Of a stretch of DNA of 5,233 nt, positions 1 to 5,233 are shown piece after piece. A model generated the notes under the pieces. It did no database searches. It saw only the letters and a program-made list of their open reading frames with translations, and had not been told where the DNA came from. The stretch's first letter is position 1. The number at the start of each line of letters is the position of its first letter. A program made the position numbers and the translations under genes. Source of the stretch: an uncultured Clostridia bacterium (GTDB lineage Bacteria > Bacillota > Clostridia > Oscillospirales > Acutalibacteraceae); assembly GCA_946410005.1 (NCBI GenBank), contig CAMJYS010000058.1, positions 1-5,233 on the forward strand, read 5' to 3'.

Positions 1-1531
1 CATAAAAAATAAAATCGTATTTTGAAAAATCTTTAGAAAAAACATTACTCTTTTTATACGCTACTGCTAATATTCTAAGCGCACTTTCTGCCATATGTTT
101 ACAAGAATTTTTTATTTTGTTTTCCGTATAACTTGTAAATTCAGCATTATCCCCATTTATATCGTAAAACTTACAAAATTTTATAACTGATTCGGGTGCT
201 CCTTTTAAAACATAAATATACTCGTTTTTATGCTTATGAACAGTAATCATAAATTTATCTTTGGAATTAAACGGAACCTCAAAAACTTTTTCGTGAGTTA
301 TATCTAACTCTCGTTTATCCACCTTACAGTTAACTCCTGCCATAAGTAAAGCATTTTCGGTCGGTTCGCCTTGCGCAATAGTTTCGCCGCCGTGCTGTTT
401 GCTTAAAATTGAGTTATTGCAGAGCGTACAAAATGTAAAAAATTTCTTTGAAAAATCATTTCCTAAAACTTCTTTATTTTCTACGCTTCTAACGTCCACA
501 ACAGTCATTTTGTTTAGAGTCAAAGTCCCTGTTTTATCGGAACAAATTACACTTGCATGCCCCAATGTTTCTACTGCCGGTAAATTTCTTACAACAGTAT
601 GAAGTTTTGCCATTTTTCGAACGCCATTTGCTAAAACTATTGTCACAACTGCCGGTAAGCCTTCCGGGATTGCTGCGACTGCTAAACTTATAGATATCAT
701 TAGCATTTCTAAGAAATTTACATTTTGCATAATCCCTAAAATGAACACAATTACGCTTATTATTAGTATCCCGACAGCTATTATTTTTCCGGTACTTGCA
801 AGCTTTCTTTGAAGAGGCGTTTCGGTATTTTTTTCTTTGCTTACAAGTAATGCGACTTTTCCGACTTCTGTTTTCATTCCCGTGGCAACTACTATCGCCT
901 TAGCGTGTCCCCTATTAACTACCGAACCCGCAAAAACCATATTTTTTCTGTCTGATAAAAGTGTATCTTCGCTTAAAATATCTTGTGCCGATTTTTCTAC
1001 CGCCAATGATTCGCCCGTCATCGCACTTTCTTCGACTGCTAAACTTGTGGATTCTATTATTCTGGCGTCTGCACATATCAAATCACCTGTTTTTAAAAAC
1101 AAAATATCTCCCGGAACGATATCTTTAGACGGAACTCTGATTACCTTTCCGCCTCGAATTACTTTTGAAAGAGGCGTAGACAAAACCTTAAGCGATTCTA
1201 TTTCTTTTTCAGCCTTACTTTCTTGCAGCATTCCAACAATCGCATTAGTAATAACGATTACGAGAATTATTATTGTGTCTATATAATCTGACTCTTTACT
1301 CAAAAAAGACGTTAAAAACGATATTCCGGCAGCAATAACGAGCGTTATTACCATAAAATCGGAAAATTGTGCTAAGAATTTTTGCCATATACTTTTATTT
1401 TTTTCTTTAGACAGTTCATTTTCTCCAAATTTATATTTTCGTAAATCGGCTTCTTTTTTCGAAAGCCCATTTTTTTCATCCGTATTAAGTTTTGCTACAA
1501 CATTTTTAATTGTCATTGCGTGCCAATTCAA
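1..1531 (-). CDS. Type IIA P-type cation (probably Ca2+) transporting ATPase, N-terminal part, truncated by window edge
   Basis: This is an ATP-driven cation pump of the plasma membrane; family knowledge points to Ca2+ export. About 510 residues lie in the window, against roughly 880-910 for complete relatives, so the rest of the nucleotide-binding domain and M5-M10 are missing. Counting from the TTG start, a cation-ATPase N-terminal region is followed by M1-M2 (about 56-76 and 82-101), the actuator domain with TGES (172-175), M3-M4 (about 250-268 and 273-299) with the AAIPEGLPA motif of SERCA-like pumps (PEGL 289-292), the phosphorylation motif CSDKTGTLT with Asp332, and in the N domain GEPTENAL (388-395) and KGAPE (443-447). 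One oddity is TGTLTLNKM, where most relatives have Gln after the last Thr. TTG at 1531 is preferred because GGAG ends nine bases before it and the protein then begins MNWHAM, as in relatives; ATG at 1540 abuts that GGAG. Ca2+ specificity is inferred from M4 alone, since the M5, M6 and M8 ligands are out of view. Confidence 0.95.
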   Translation of the reverse strand, partial: MNWHAMTIKNVVAKLNTDEKNGLSKKEADLRKYKFGENELSKEKNKSIWQKFLAQFSDFMVITLVIAAGISFLTSFLSKESDYIDTIIILVIVITNAIVGMLQESKAEKEIESLKVLSTPLSKVIRGGKVIRVPSKDIVPGDILFLKTGDLICADARIIESTSLAVEESAMTGESLAVEKSAQDILSEDTLLSDRKNMVFAGSVVNRGHAKAIVVATGMKTEVGKVALLVSKEKNTETPLQRKLASTGKIIAVGILIISVIVFILGIMQNVNFLEMLMISISLAVAAIPEGLPAVVTIVLANGVRKMAKLHTVVRNLPAVETLGHASVICSDKTGTLTLNKMTVVDVRSVENKEVLGNDFSKKFFTFCTLCNNSILSKQHGGETIAQGEPTENALLMAGVNCKVDKRELDITHEKVFEVPFNSKDKFMITVHKHKNEYIYVLKGAPESVIKFCKFYDINGDNAEFTSYTENKIKNSCKHMAESALRILAVAYKKSNVFSKDFSKYDFIFY

Positions 1532-1540
1532 ATCTATCAT

Positions 1541-1544
1541 CTCC
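1541..1544 (-). promoter_or_regulatory. Ribosome binding site (GGAG) deciding the ATPase start
   Basis: On the minus strand GGAG directly abuts the ATG at 1540, leaving no spacer, but it lies nine bases before an in-frame TTG at 1531. The other genes in the window have 5-9 bases between their Shine-Dalgarno core and start, so the TTG fits better. The next in-frame ATG, at 1516, is 24 bases away and too far. An in-frame TGA lies shortly upstream of the ATG, so no longer start is possible. Confidence 0.6.
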
Positions 1545-1589
1545 GACGACTTATATTTTCACTTTTCACATTTTAATAAAATATATATC

Positions 1590-1610
1590 AGTAATCACTT
1601 GCGTATTACT
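1590..1610. repeat. Inverted repeat in the divergent intergenic region, possible operator
   Basis: AGTAAT (1590-1595) and ATTACT (1605-1610) form a perfect 6-bp inverted repeat around a 9-bp centre. It sits between the divergent ATPase and peptide genes, just upstream of the -35 box of the rightward promoter, which is a reasonable place for a regulator site. Six-base arms in AT-rich DNA can arise by chance, and no regulator family is recognised, so operator function is only a suggestion. Confidence 0.3.
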
Positions 1611-1642
1611 TTGCGAAAACTATTTGAAAAATATGCAAAGTA
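1607..1642. repeat. 8-bp inverted repeat flanking the -35 box of the SCIFF promoter
   Basis: TACTTTGC (1607-1614) is matched exactly by GCAAAGTA (1635-1642), with 20 bases between the arms. The -35 hexamer at 1624-1629 lies inside the loop and the right arm ends just before the -10 region, so a protein bound to both arms would overlap the polymerase site. The left arm also overlaps the shorter inverted repeat at 1590-1610. Eight perfect pairs are more notable than the neighbouring six, but a role in regulation is inferred from position alone. Confidence 0.35.
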
Positions 1643-1651
1643 TGATAATAT
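1624..1651 (+). promoter_or_regulatory. Probable sigma-A-type promoter of the SCIFF peptide/maturase unit
   Basis: TTGAAA (1624-1629) and TAATAT (1646-1651) are separated by 16 bases, with TG one base upstream of the -10 box, giving an extended -10 element. Transcription would start near 1658, leaving a leader of about 30 bases before the AGGAG at 1676-1680 and the ATG at 1688. GATAAT (1644-1649) is an overlapping alternative -10 but leaves too short a spacer. No clear opposite promoter for the ATPase could be chosen among several weak AT-rich candidates. Confidence 0.55.
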
Positions 1652-1687
1652 ATTTGTTGAGTAAAAAATAAAGTTAGGAGAAGTGTT

Positions 1688-1825
1688 ATGAAACACATAA
1701 AGACAATCAACACGGCAGACCTTAAAAAAAGCGCTGAACACGGCGGTTGCGGTGAATGTCAGGCTTCTTGCCAAACGGCTTCCAAAGTTGACAATACCGT
1801 CAGCAATCAAAAATGTGAAAAATAA
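1688..1825 (+). CDS. SCIFF-like RiPP precursor peptide with four instead of six cysteines (45 aa)
   Basis: This is the ribosomally made substrate of the radical SAM enzyme encoded just downstream. It matches the SCIFF family (six cysteines in forty-five residues) in its exact length of 45, its N-terminus MKHIKTINTADLKK, which acts as leader, the CGECQ-x-SCQ core, and the C-terminal TV-x-NQ-x-CE signature. Cysteines are at 21, 24, 28 and 43. Positions 32 and 36, normally Cys, are Ser (TCC) and Asn (AAT). In the characterised Thermoanaerobacter peptide the thioether joins Cys32 to Thr37; here Thr37 is kept but the donor is lost. AGGAG lies seven bases before the ATG, so translation should be efficient, and a promoter is visible upstream. 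The frame is open with no sign of a frameshift. Family membership is very likely; what modification it receives, if any, is unknown. The final product would be a ranthipeptide-type molecule whose natural role is not settled even for canonical members. Confidence 0.93.
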   Translation: MKHIKTINTADLKKSAEHGGCGECQASCQTASKVDNTVSNQKCEK

Positions 1826-1846
1826 AATTTTTAACCGAAAATGCGT

Positions 1847-1884
1847 AAATTATCTTTCGGCATATTGTCGAAGGATAATTTTTT
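1847..1884 (+). terminator. Rho-independent terminator/attenuator between peptide and maturase genes
   Basis: Bases 1847-1859 pair with 1869-1881 in a 13-bp stem containing one U-G wobble; a further G-U and C-G pair could close the loop to five bases. The 3' arm runs into six T residues (1879-1884). It begins 21 bases after the peptide stop codon, and no separate promoter is obvious before the maturase gene at 1915. The likely role is partial termination, giving abundant peptide mRNA and a smaller amount of read-through for the enzyme. It might also stabilise the 3' end of the short transcript. Confidence 0.8.
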
Positions 1885-1914
1885 GTAGTTTATTAACAGA
1901 GAGGATTTTTTAAA

Positions 1915-3279
1915 ATGGTACATAAATATAAATTTAAAGGCTATAATTTCGTTGTGGACAGTAACAGTGGTGCCGTACACGTTGTAGACGATATTTCTTA
2001 CGATATACTGGATTTCTTAAACGGAACGTTTTTCGATTATACAAAAAATTATGTTATTAAAAGACTTGAAAATAAATATTCGCACGAAGAAATTTCGGAA
2101 GCATACGACGAACTTTTTGAACTTTATAAAGCTGAAAAGTTATTCTCGAAAGATACATACAAAGAGCTTGCAACAGAAGAAAAATTGCGGTCGCCGATAA
2201 AAGCGGTATGTTTAAACATAGCTCACGATTGCAATTTAAAATGTTCATATTGTTTTGCATCGAAAGGCGATTTTGGTTGCAAAAAAAAATTAATGCCATT
2301 CGAAACCGCTAAAAACGCAGTAGATTTTATGATTGAAAATTCAGGCAACATTAAAAATTTAGAAATGGACTTTTTTGGTGGCGAACCGCTAATGAATTTT
2401 GATGTTGTTAAAAAAACCGTTGAATACGCCAGGAAAATGGAGAAAATTCACAACAAAAACTTCAGATTTACTCTAACAACAAACGGGATTTTACTCGACG
2501 ACGAAAAAATTGATTTTATAAATAAAGAAATTTATGATGTTGTATTATCTATCGACGGAAGAAAAGAAATTAACGATAAATTTAGGCTCACCAAAACGAA
2601 CAAAGGCTCTTACGATATAGTATTACCTAAATTCAAAAAATTAATTGACTTAAGGGGCGACAAAAGTTATTACGTTCGCTCGACATACAGCAAAAATAAT
2701 TTGGATTTTTCTAACGATATTATTCATTTATATAACTTAGGGTTTGAAAGTTTATCCGCTGAACCTGTTTTATGCGACAAAAATTTCGAATATACTGTAA
2801 CCGAAAACGATTTAGATGAAATCTTTGCAGAATATGATAAGCTTTGTGATAAAATAATTGAAATCAAAAAAAGTGGGAAAAAAATAAACTTTTTTAATTT
2901 TAATATTGATATTGACAACGGCCCTTGCGTAATTAAACGCTTAAAAGGTTGCGGTTGCGGAAACGATTACGTAGCTATAACTCCAAACGGAGATATTTAT
3001 TCTTGCCATCAATTAGTCGGGGAAGATAATTTCAAAATGGGAAATGTGAACCAAAAAACATTCGACAATGACCTAAAAAATAAATTCTTGAACATAAGCA
3101 TTTACCACAAAGAAAAATGCAAAAATTGTTGGGTGAGATTTTATTGTAGCGGCGGTTGCTCGGCAAAAAATTATCAGAATAATCACGATATTATGCTACC
3201 ATTTGAAGTTTCTTGCAAAATGCAGAAAAAGAAAATTGAATGTGCTATTGCTCTAAATTTTTTCGAGAAAAATATGTAA
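1915..3279 (+). CDS. SCIFF maturase, radical SAM/SPASM thioether-forming enzyme (454 aa)
   Basis: This cytoplasmic enzyme cleaves S-adenosylmethionine to start radical chemistry that links a peptide Cys sulfur to a backbone carbon; CteB of Clostridium thermocellum and Tte1186 are studied relatives. Residues 1-90 form the leader-binding RRE-type region (start MVHKYKFKGYNFVVD). The radical SAM core follows, with CNLKCSYC (Cys106, 110, 113) holding the SAM-binding 4Fe-4S cluster and FFGGEP (153-158). The C-terminal SPASM region has Cys338, Cys346, Cys348, Cys364 (G-x4-C), then Cys402, 405, 411, 415 in the pattern C-x2-C-x5-C-x3-C, and Cys434. These are enough for two auxiliary clusters. Length and motifs are those of a complete family member with no lost cluster ligand that I can see. 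GAGGA ends nine bases before the ATG at 1915. The gene follows its peptide substrate by 89 bases across a hairpin and is probably expressed by read-through. Its integrity contrasts with the peptide, which lacks two family cysteines. Confidence 0.96.
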   Translation: MVHKYKFKGYNFVVDSNSGAVHVVDDISYDILDFLNGTFFDYTKNYVIKRLENKYSHEEISEAYDELFELYKAEKLFSKDTYKELATEEKLRSPIKAVCLNIAHDCNLKCSYCFASKGDFGCKKKLMPFETAKNAVDFMIENSGNIKNLEMDFFGGEPLMNFDVVKKTVEYARKMEKIHNKNFRFTLTTNGILLDDEKIDFINKEIYDVVLSIDGRKEINDKFRLTKTNKGSYDIVLPKFKKLIDLRGDKSYYVRSTYSKNNLDFSNDIIHLYNLGFESLSAEPVLCDKNFEYTVTENDLDEIFAEYDKLCDKIIEIKKSGKKINFFNFNIDIDNGPCVIKRLKGCGCGNDYVAITPNGDIYSCHQLVGEDNFKMGNVNQKTFDNDLKNKFLNISIYHKEKCKNCWVRFYCSGGCSAKNYQNNHDIMLPFEVSCKMQKKKIECAIALNFFEKNM

Positions 3280-3302
3280 CGTTATAAATAAAAGTCATCA
3301 TA

Positions 3303-3342
3303 AAAAGCACTTAGACTAACTTAATTTAGTTTAAGTGCTTTT
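3303..3342. terminator. Bidirectional intrinsic terminator between convergent genes
   Basis: Bases 3303-3319 pair with 3326-3342 in a 17-bp stem with one G-U wobble and a 6-base loop. The stem is bordered by A residues on the left and T residues on the right, so it can act on both strands. It lies 23 bases after the maturase stop codon. It also overlaps the end of the leftward beta-helix gene, whose TAA is at 3333-3331, so the last codons of that gene form one arm of the hairpin. Confidence 0.87.
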
Positions 3343-4872
3343 AGTTAAAACAAGTGCGCTGTTTATTAATTCGACTAGATACTCAGAAATATCAGAAAAG
3401 AAATATTCTTGATGTACAGCAACGGCTTTACTTGGATAAATCGAAACCGAAGAACCAATTGTCGGTATTGCGGCAGTAGTTATACCGATTTGGCTTCCCG
3501 GTGCGTTTTTAAATCCACTTAAATTAATCGTTCGACCGCTAGCTAAATAAAAGTTATTCGGCAGCGACACACCGCTTTTAACAGCTTCGTTATTATTTAC
3601 AACTATTTTTGTATTTCCTTTATTACCAGAAAAAGTTATACTCCCGTCACTGTAAACTCCTCCGCCAAATGCATCTACAGAAGAATAAGTTTTATTATTT
3701 TCAATTAATGTACCTTCTATCGTTAGCAATGTGTTCTTTGAACTTAAACTGCAAACGCCTCCTCCGTACGATTCAAAATTACCCGTACTCGTAGATTTAT
3801 TATCGTGTATATTACAATTTCTAATATTAAGAGTTTGAGTATCGCTACATATCGCCCCACCTTTAGCCGAAGGCCCAGTAGCTTCATTCTCAAAAAACTC
3901 ACAAGAACTAATTGTTAATGTACCTGCAGCGTTTAATACTGCTCCTCCTCTGGCTTCTGATTCAGAATTAGCTTTGTTTTCGCTAAACTGACAATTTTGT
4001 AAATTTGTAGTCTTATTACTGTAAATCGCTCCACCTGTTTGAGCTATATTATTTTTAAAATTAGAATTACTTATCGATACTGACTTTGCGTTATTTGCAA
4101 TAAATATTGCCCCGCCACTTGCTAAAACAGTATTTCCAGAAGCTGCACCAATAGCTCCCGTTCCACTGCTTACTGAAGCCAGGTTATCTTCGAAAGTCAC
4201 GCCGGAGACTTCCAACCTACCATTCTTTTCTACACCAATTACTCCTCCGGAATAAGCTATATTATTACAAAAAGAAACATTACCGCTTGCATTAATAGTA
4301 AAAGTACTATTGTACAAATTCACAGCTCCTCCGGTTGCAGTAGACTCTATATTTTGTCCGTCGATTATCAATGAACCTGCTGGATTTGAAGCATCGATTG
4401 TAAATATTTCAGTTACATTTATTAACGAGCCGCTCTTAAACGTCAAATCGCTGTTGTCGATGTTTAAATAACGCTTTATAGTTATTTTCTTTTCGCCAAG
4501 CTCCACAGTTTCTTCTAAGATAGGGCTAGTGTATGTACTAAGCATGTAGATAACGCTATCCGACTCAGCTTGATTAATCAAATCTTGAAAAGTCACGATT
4601 TCGGCATCTATATTTGAACTTGACGTGACTTTCTCCGTACAATTTTCATTTAAGTAAAAATATCCTTCTTTATAGTAATAATTAGACATTGTTTGCGTAG
4701 TTTCGACCTTGCCTTCTCCGGAAATATTAATCATTGTGCTTATCGCACCGTATACTACAAAAAGAAAGCAAATATTTATAACTGAAATAAAAACGCCAAC
4801 CAACACGCTTAATAAAGCTATTCTTTTTTTAAAAAACTTTTTCATTCTAATTAACCTAAGTCTATTTTTCAT
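3331..4872 (-). CDS. Membrane-anchored right-handed beta-helix surface protein with Pmp/adhesin-like GGA[IV]/FxxN repeats (513 aa)
   Basis: The protein is probably displayed on the cell surface. After a basic N-terminus (residues 1-17) comes a long hydrophobic stretch, about 18-47, which looks like a signal anchor; no convincing cleavage site is seen. Residues 50-165 form a variable region, followed from about 170 to 417 by imperfect repeats of roughly 28-33 residues. GGA[IV] or GGGV occurs at 181, 253, 280, 309, 338, 370 and 403, with a related SGGV at 208. FxxN-type partners include FCNN 201, FEDN 227, FKNN 272, FSEN 296 and FFEN 326. This pairing recalls chlamydial polymorphic membrane proteins and predicts a parallel beta-helix. 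The C-terminal 430-513 has no LPxTG motif, hydrophobic tail or autotransporter barrel that I can see. GGAG lies five bases before the ATG at 4872, which favours this start over the Met at residue 10. The ligand or substrate is unknown; adhesion is a guess, and a polysaccharide-active enzyme cannot be excluded from fold alone. Confidence 0.9.
   Translation of the reverse strand: MKNRLRLIRMKKFFKKRIALLSVLVGVFISVINICFLFVVYGAISTMINISGEGKVETTQTMSNYYYKEGYFYLNENCTEKVTSSSNIDAEIVTFQDLINQAESDSVIYMLSTYTSPILEETVELGEKKITIKRYLNIDNSDLTFKSGSLINVTEIFTIDASNPAGSLIIDGQNIESTATGGAVNLYNSTFTINASGNVSFCNNIAYSGGVIGVEKNGRLEVSGVTFEDNLASVSSGTGAIGAASGNTVLASGGAIFIANNAKSVSISNSNFKNNIAQTGGAIYSNKTTNLQNCQFSENKANSESEARGGAVLNAAGTLTISSCEFFENEATGPSAKGGAICSDTQTLNIRNCNIHDNKSTSTGNFESYGGGVCSLSSKNTLLTIEGTLIENNKTYSSVDAFGGGVYSDGSITFSGNKGNTKIVVNNNEAVKSGVSLPNNFYLASGRTINLSGFKNAPGSQIGITTAAIPTIGSSVSIYPSKAVAVHQEYFFSDISEYLVELINSALVLTKST
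3622..4332 (-). repeat. Region encoding GGA[IV]...FxxN beta-helix repeats
   Basis: This segment encodes residues 181-417 of the surface protein, eight or so degenerate units of about 28-33 residues. Each has a glycine-rich GGAI/GGAV/GGGV turn followed by a beta strand and an asparagine-rich FxxN or IxxN motif. The repeats are clear in protein but well diverged in DNA, so they look like an old structural duplication rather than a recent tandem expansion. Confidence 0.8.
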
Positions 4873-4877
4873 AAATT

Positions 4878-4881
4878 CTCC
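4878..4881 (-). promoter_or_regulatory. Ribosome binding site (GGAG) of the beta-helix gene
   Basis: Read on the minus strand, GGAG is followed by five bases and the ATG at 4872. It supports the longer start, MKNRLRLIR, over the internal Met at residue 10 (MKKFFKKR), which lacks such a site. Confidence 0.65.
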
Positions 4882-4935
4882 TATCTTAAAAAATGCATGT
4901 TAGTTTTAATATGCGTCTTCAAATTTCATTAATTT

Positions 4936-5233
4936 TTAATTTATAGTACCATCTGCATTAAATGTTGCTGCTATATATTCATCGTTACTATTTAATGTCA
5001 TAGCTTTTCCGTTAAAATTAAACGATTTAAATCCACGAACCGCTAAACTAGTCATACCACTATACGCAGACGCTAGTCTTAAAGAACCACTCAAAACATT
5101 CAAATTTAGTACAGTGTTCGAGGAATCACATACTATTCCTGCGTGGTTATATCCAATCGATTGACATGTTCCTTCTGTTTCTATATTTACAACCGAGCTA
5201 CAGTCCCCTTGGATGAGGATGGACGTACACCAT
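4936..5233 (-). CDS. 3' end of a beta-strand-rich, probably secreted protein of unknown function (98 residues in window)
   Basis: An open frame enters from the right edge and ends at TAA (4938-4936), giving 98 residues whose start lies outside the window. I do not recognise the family. The visible part is rich in Ser, Thr, Asn, Gly and Val, with alternating hydrophobic residues as in VLNLNVLSGSLRLAS and SFNFNGKAMTLNSNDEYI. It has few Lys, Arg or Glu, three Cys (2, 11, 23 and a fourth at 35 if the edge residue is counted as in the frame given) and no transmembrane segment. This composition suits an extracellular beta-helix or carbohydrate-binding type domain. Its stop is 63 bases before the start of the beta-helix gene on the same strand, with no strong terminator between, so the two may be co-transcribed and share a surface role. 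That the frame is real rests on length, composition and context, not on a motif. Confidence 0.65.
   Translation of the reverse strand, partial: WCTSILIQGDCSSVVNIETEGTCQSIGYNHAGIVCDSSNTVLNLNVLSGSLRLASAYSGMTSLAVRGFKSFNFNGKAMTLNSNDEYIAATFNADGTIN

Noticed and set aside
837..1286. A 149-codon open frame on the plus strand
   Set aside because: It lies opposite the ATPase actuator and M3 region, which has clear family motifs in the minus-strand frame; no ribosome binding site or recognisable protein features were seen.
1541..1623. Promoter for the divergent ATPase gene on the minus strand
   Set aside because: Several AT-rich hexamers could serve as a -10 box (for example within the TATATAT run near 1580-1588), but none is paired with a convincing -35 at 16-18 bases.
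1595..1810. A 71-codon open frame on the minus strand across the SCIFF gene and its promoter
   Set aside because: It is antisense to a well-supported peptide gene with promoter and Shine-Dalgarno site, and its translation resembles no known protein.
1841..1888. A 15-residue open frame starting ATG CGT AAA between the peptide and maturase genes, possible leader peptide or second precursor
   Set aside because: It has no ribosome binding site, contains no cysteine, and is made mostly of the terminator hairpin.
3622..4332. Tandem DNA repeats or phase-variable tracts within the beta-helix gene
   Set aside because: The repetition is at protein level only; the DNA units are well diverged and no long homopolymer or short tandem array suggesting phase variation was seen.
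4873..4935. Possible terminator or promoter between the two leftward surface genes (GCAT...ATGC followed by six T on the minus strand)
   Set aside because: The arms are only four bases and self-palindromic, too weak for an intrinsic terminator, and no -35/-10 pair with good spacing was found.

Overview
The window is an AT-rich bacterial segment with purine-rich GGAG ribosome binding sites. It most likely comes from a member of the Clostridia (Firmicutes). The strongest taxonomic clue is an adjacent pair, a SCIFF-type peptide and its SPASM radical SAM maturase, a system known as a near-universal marker of the Clostridia. The surface beta-helix protein with GGA[IV]/FxxN repeats would fit a gut or other host-associated member, but that is only an inference. 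No rRNA, tRNA, CRISPR array or insertion sequence was seen.

Layout. (1) Positions 1-1531, minus strand: the N-terminal 60% or so of a type IIA P-type ATPase, probably a calcium pump, running off the left edge. (2) Positions 1532-1687: a divergent intergenic region with a sigma-A-like promoter for the rightward genes and two inverted repeats. (3) Positions 1688-1825, plus strand: a 45-residue SCIFF-like RiPP precursor. (4) Positions 1847-1884: a terminator-like hairpin. (5) Positions 1915-3279, plus strand: the complete 454-residue radical SAM/SPASM maturase. (6) Positions 3303-3342: a strong hairpin between convergent genes, serving both strands. (7) Positions 3331-4872, minus strand: a 513-residue membrane-anchored right-handed beta-helix protein with Pmp/adhesin-like repeats. 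(8) Positions 4936-5233, minus strand: the 3' end of another beta-rich, probably secreted protein of unknown function, lying just upstream of the beta-helix gene in the same direction.

How the genes work together. The peptide and maturase form one RiPP unit: the enzyme should bind the N-terminal leader and install thioether cross-links from Cys sulfur to a backbone residue. The hairpin between them probably lets the small substrate be made in excess over the enzyme. The two leftward genes at the right end look like a separate cell-surface unit, and the ATPase is transcribed divergently.

The most interesting point is the peptide. It keeps the SCIFF length, the conserved N-terminus and the C-terminal TV-x-NQ-x-CE signature, but it has four cysteines rather than six. 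One of the missing ones is at position 32, the cysteine reported as the thioether donor (to Thr37) in the biochemically studied homologue. Thr37 is still present, and the maturase appears complete. Either the maturase makes a different cross-link here, or the peptide has diverged in function.
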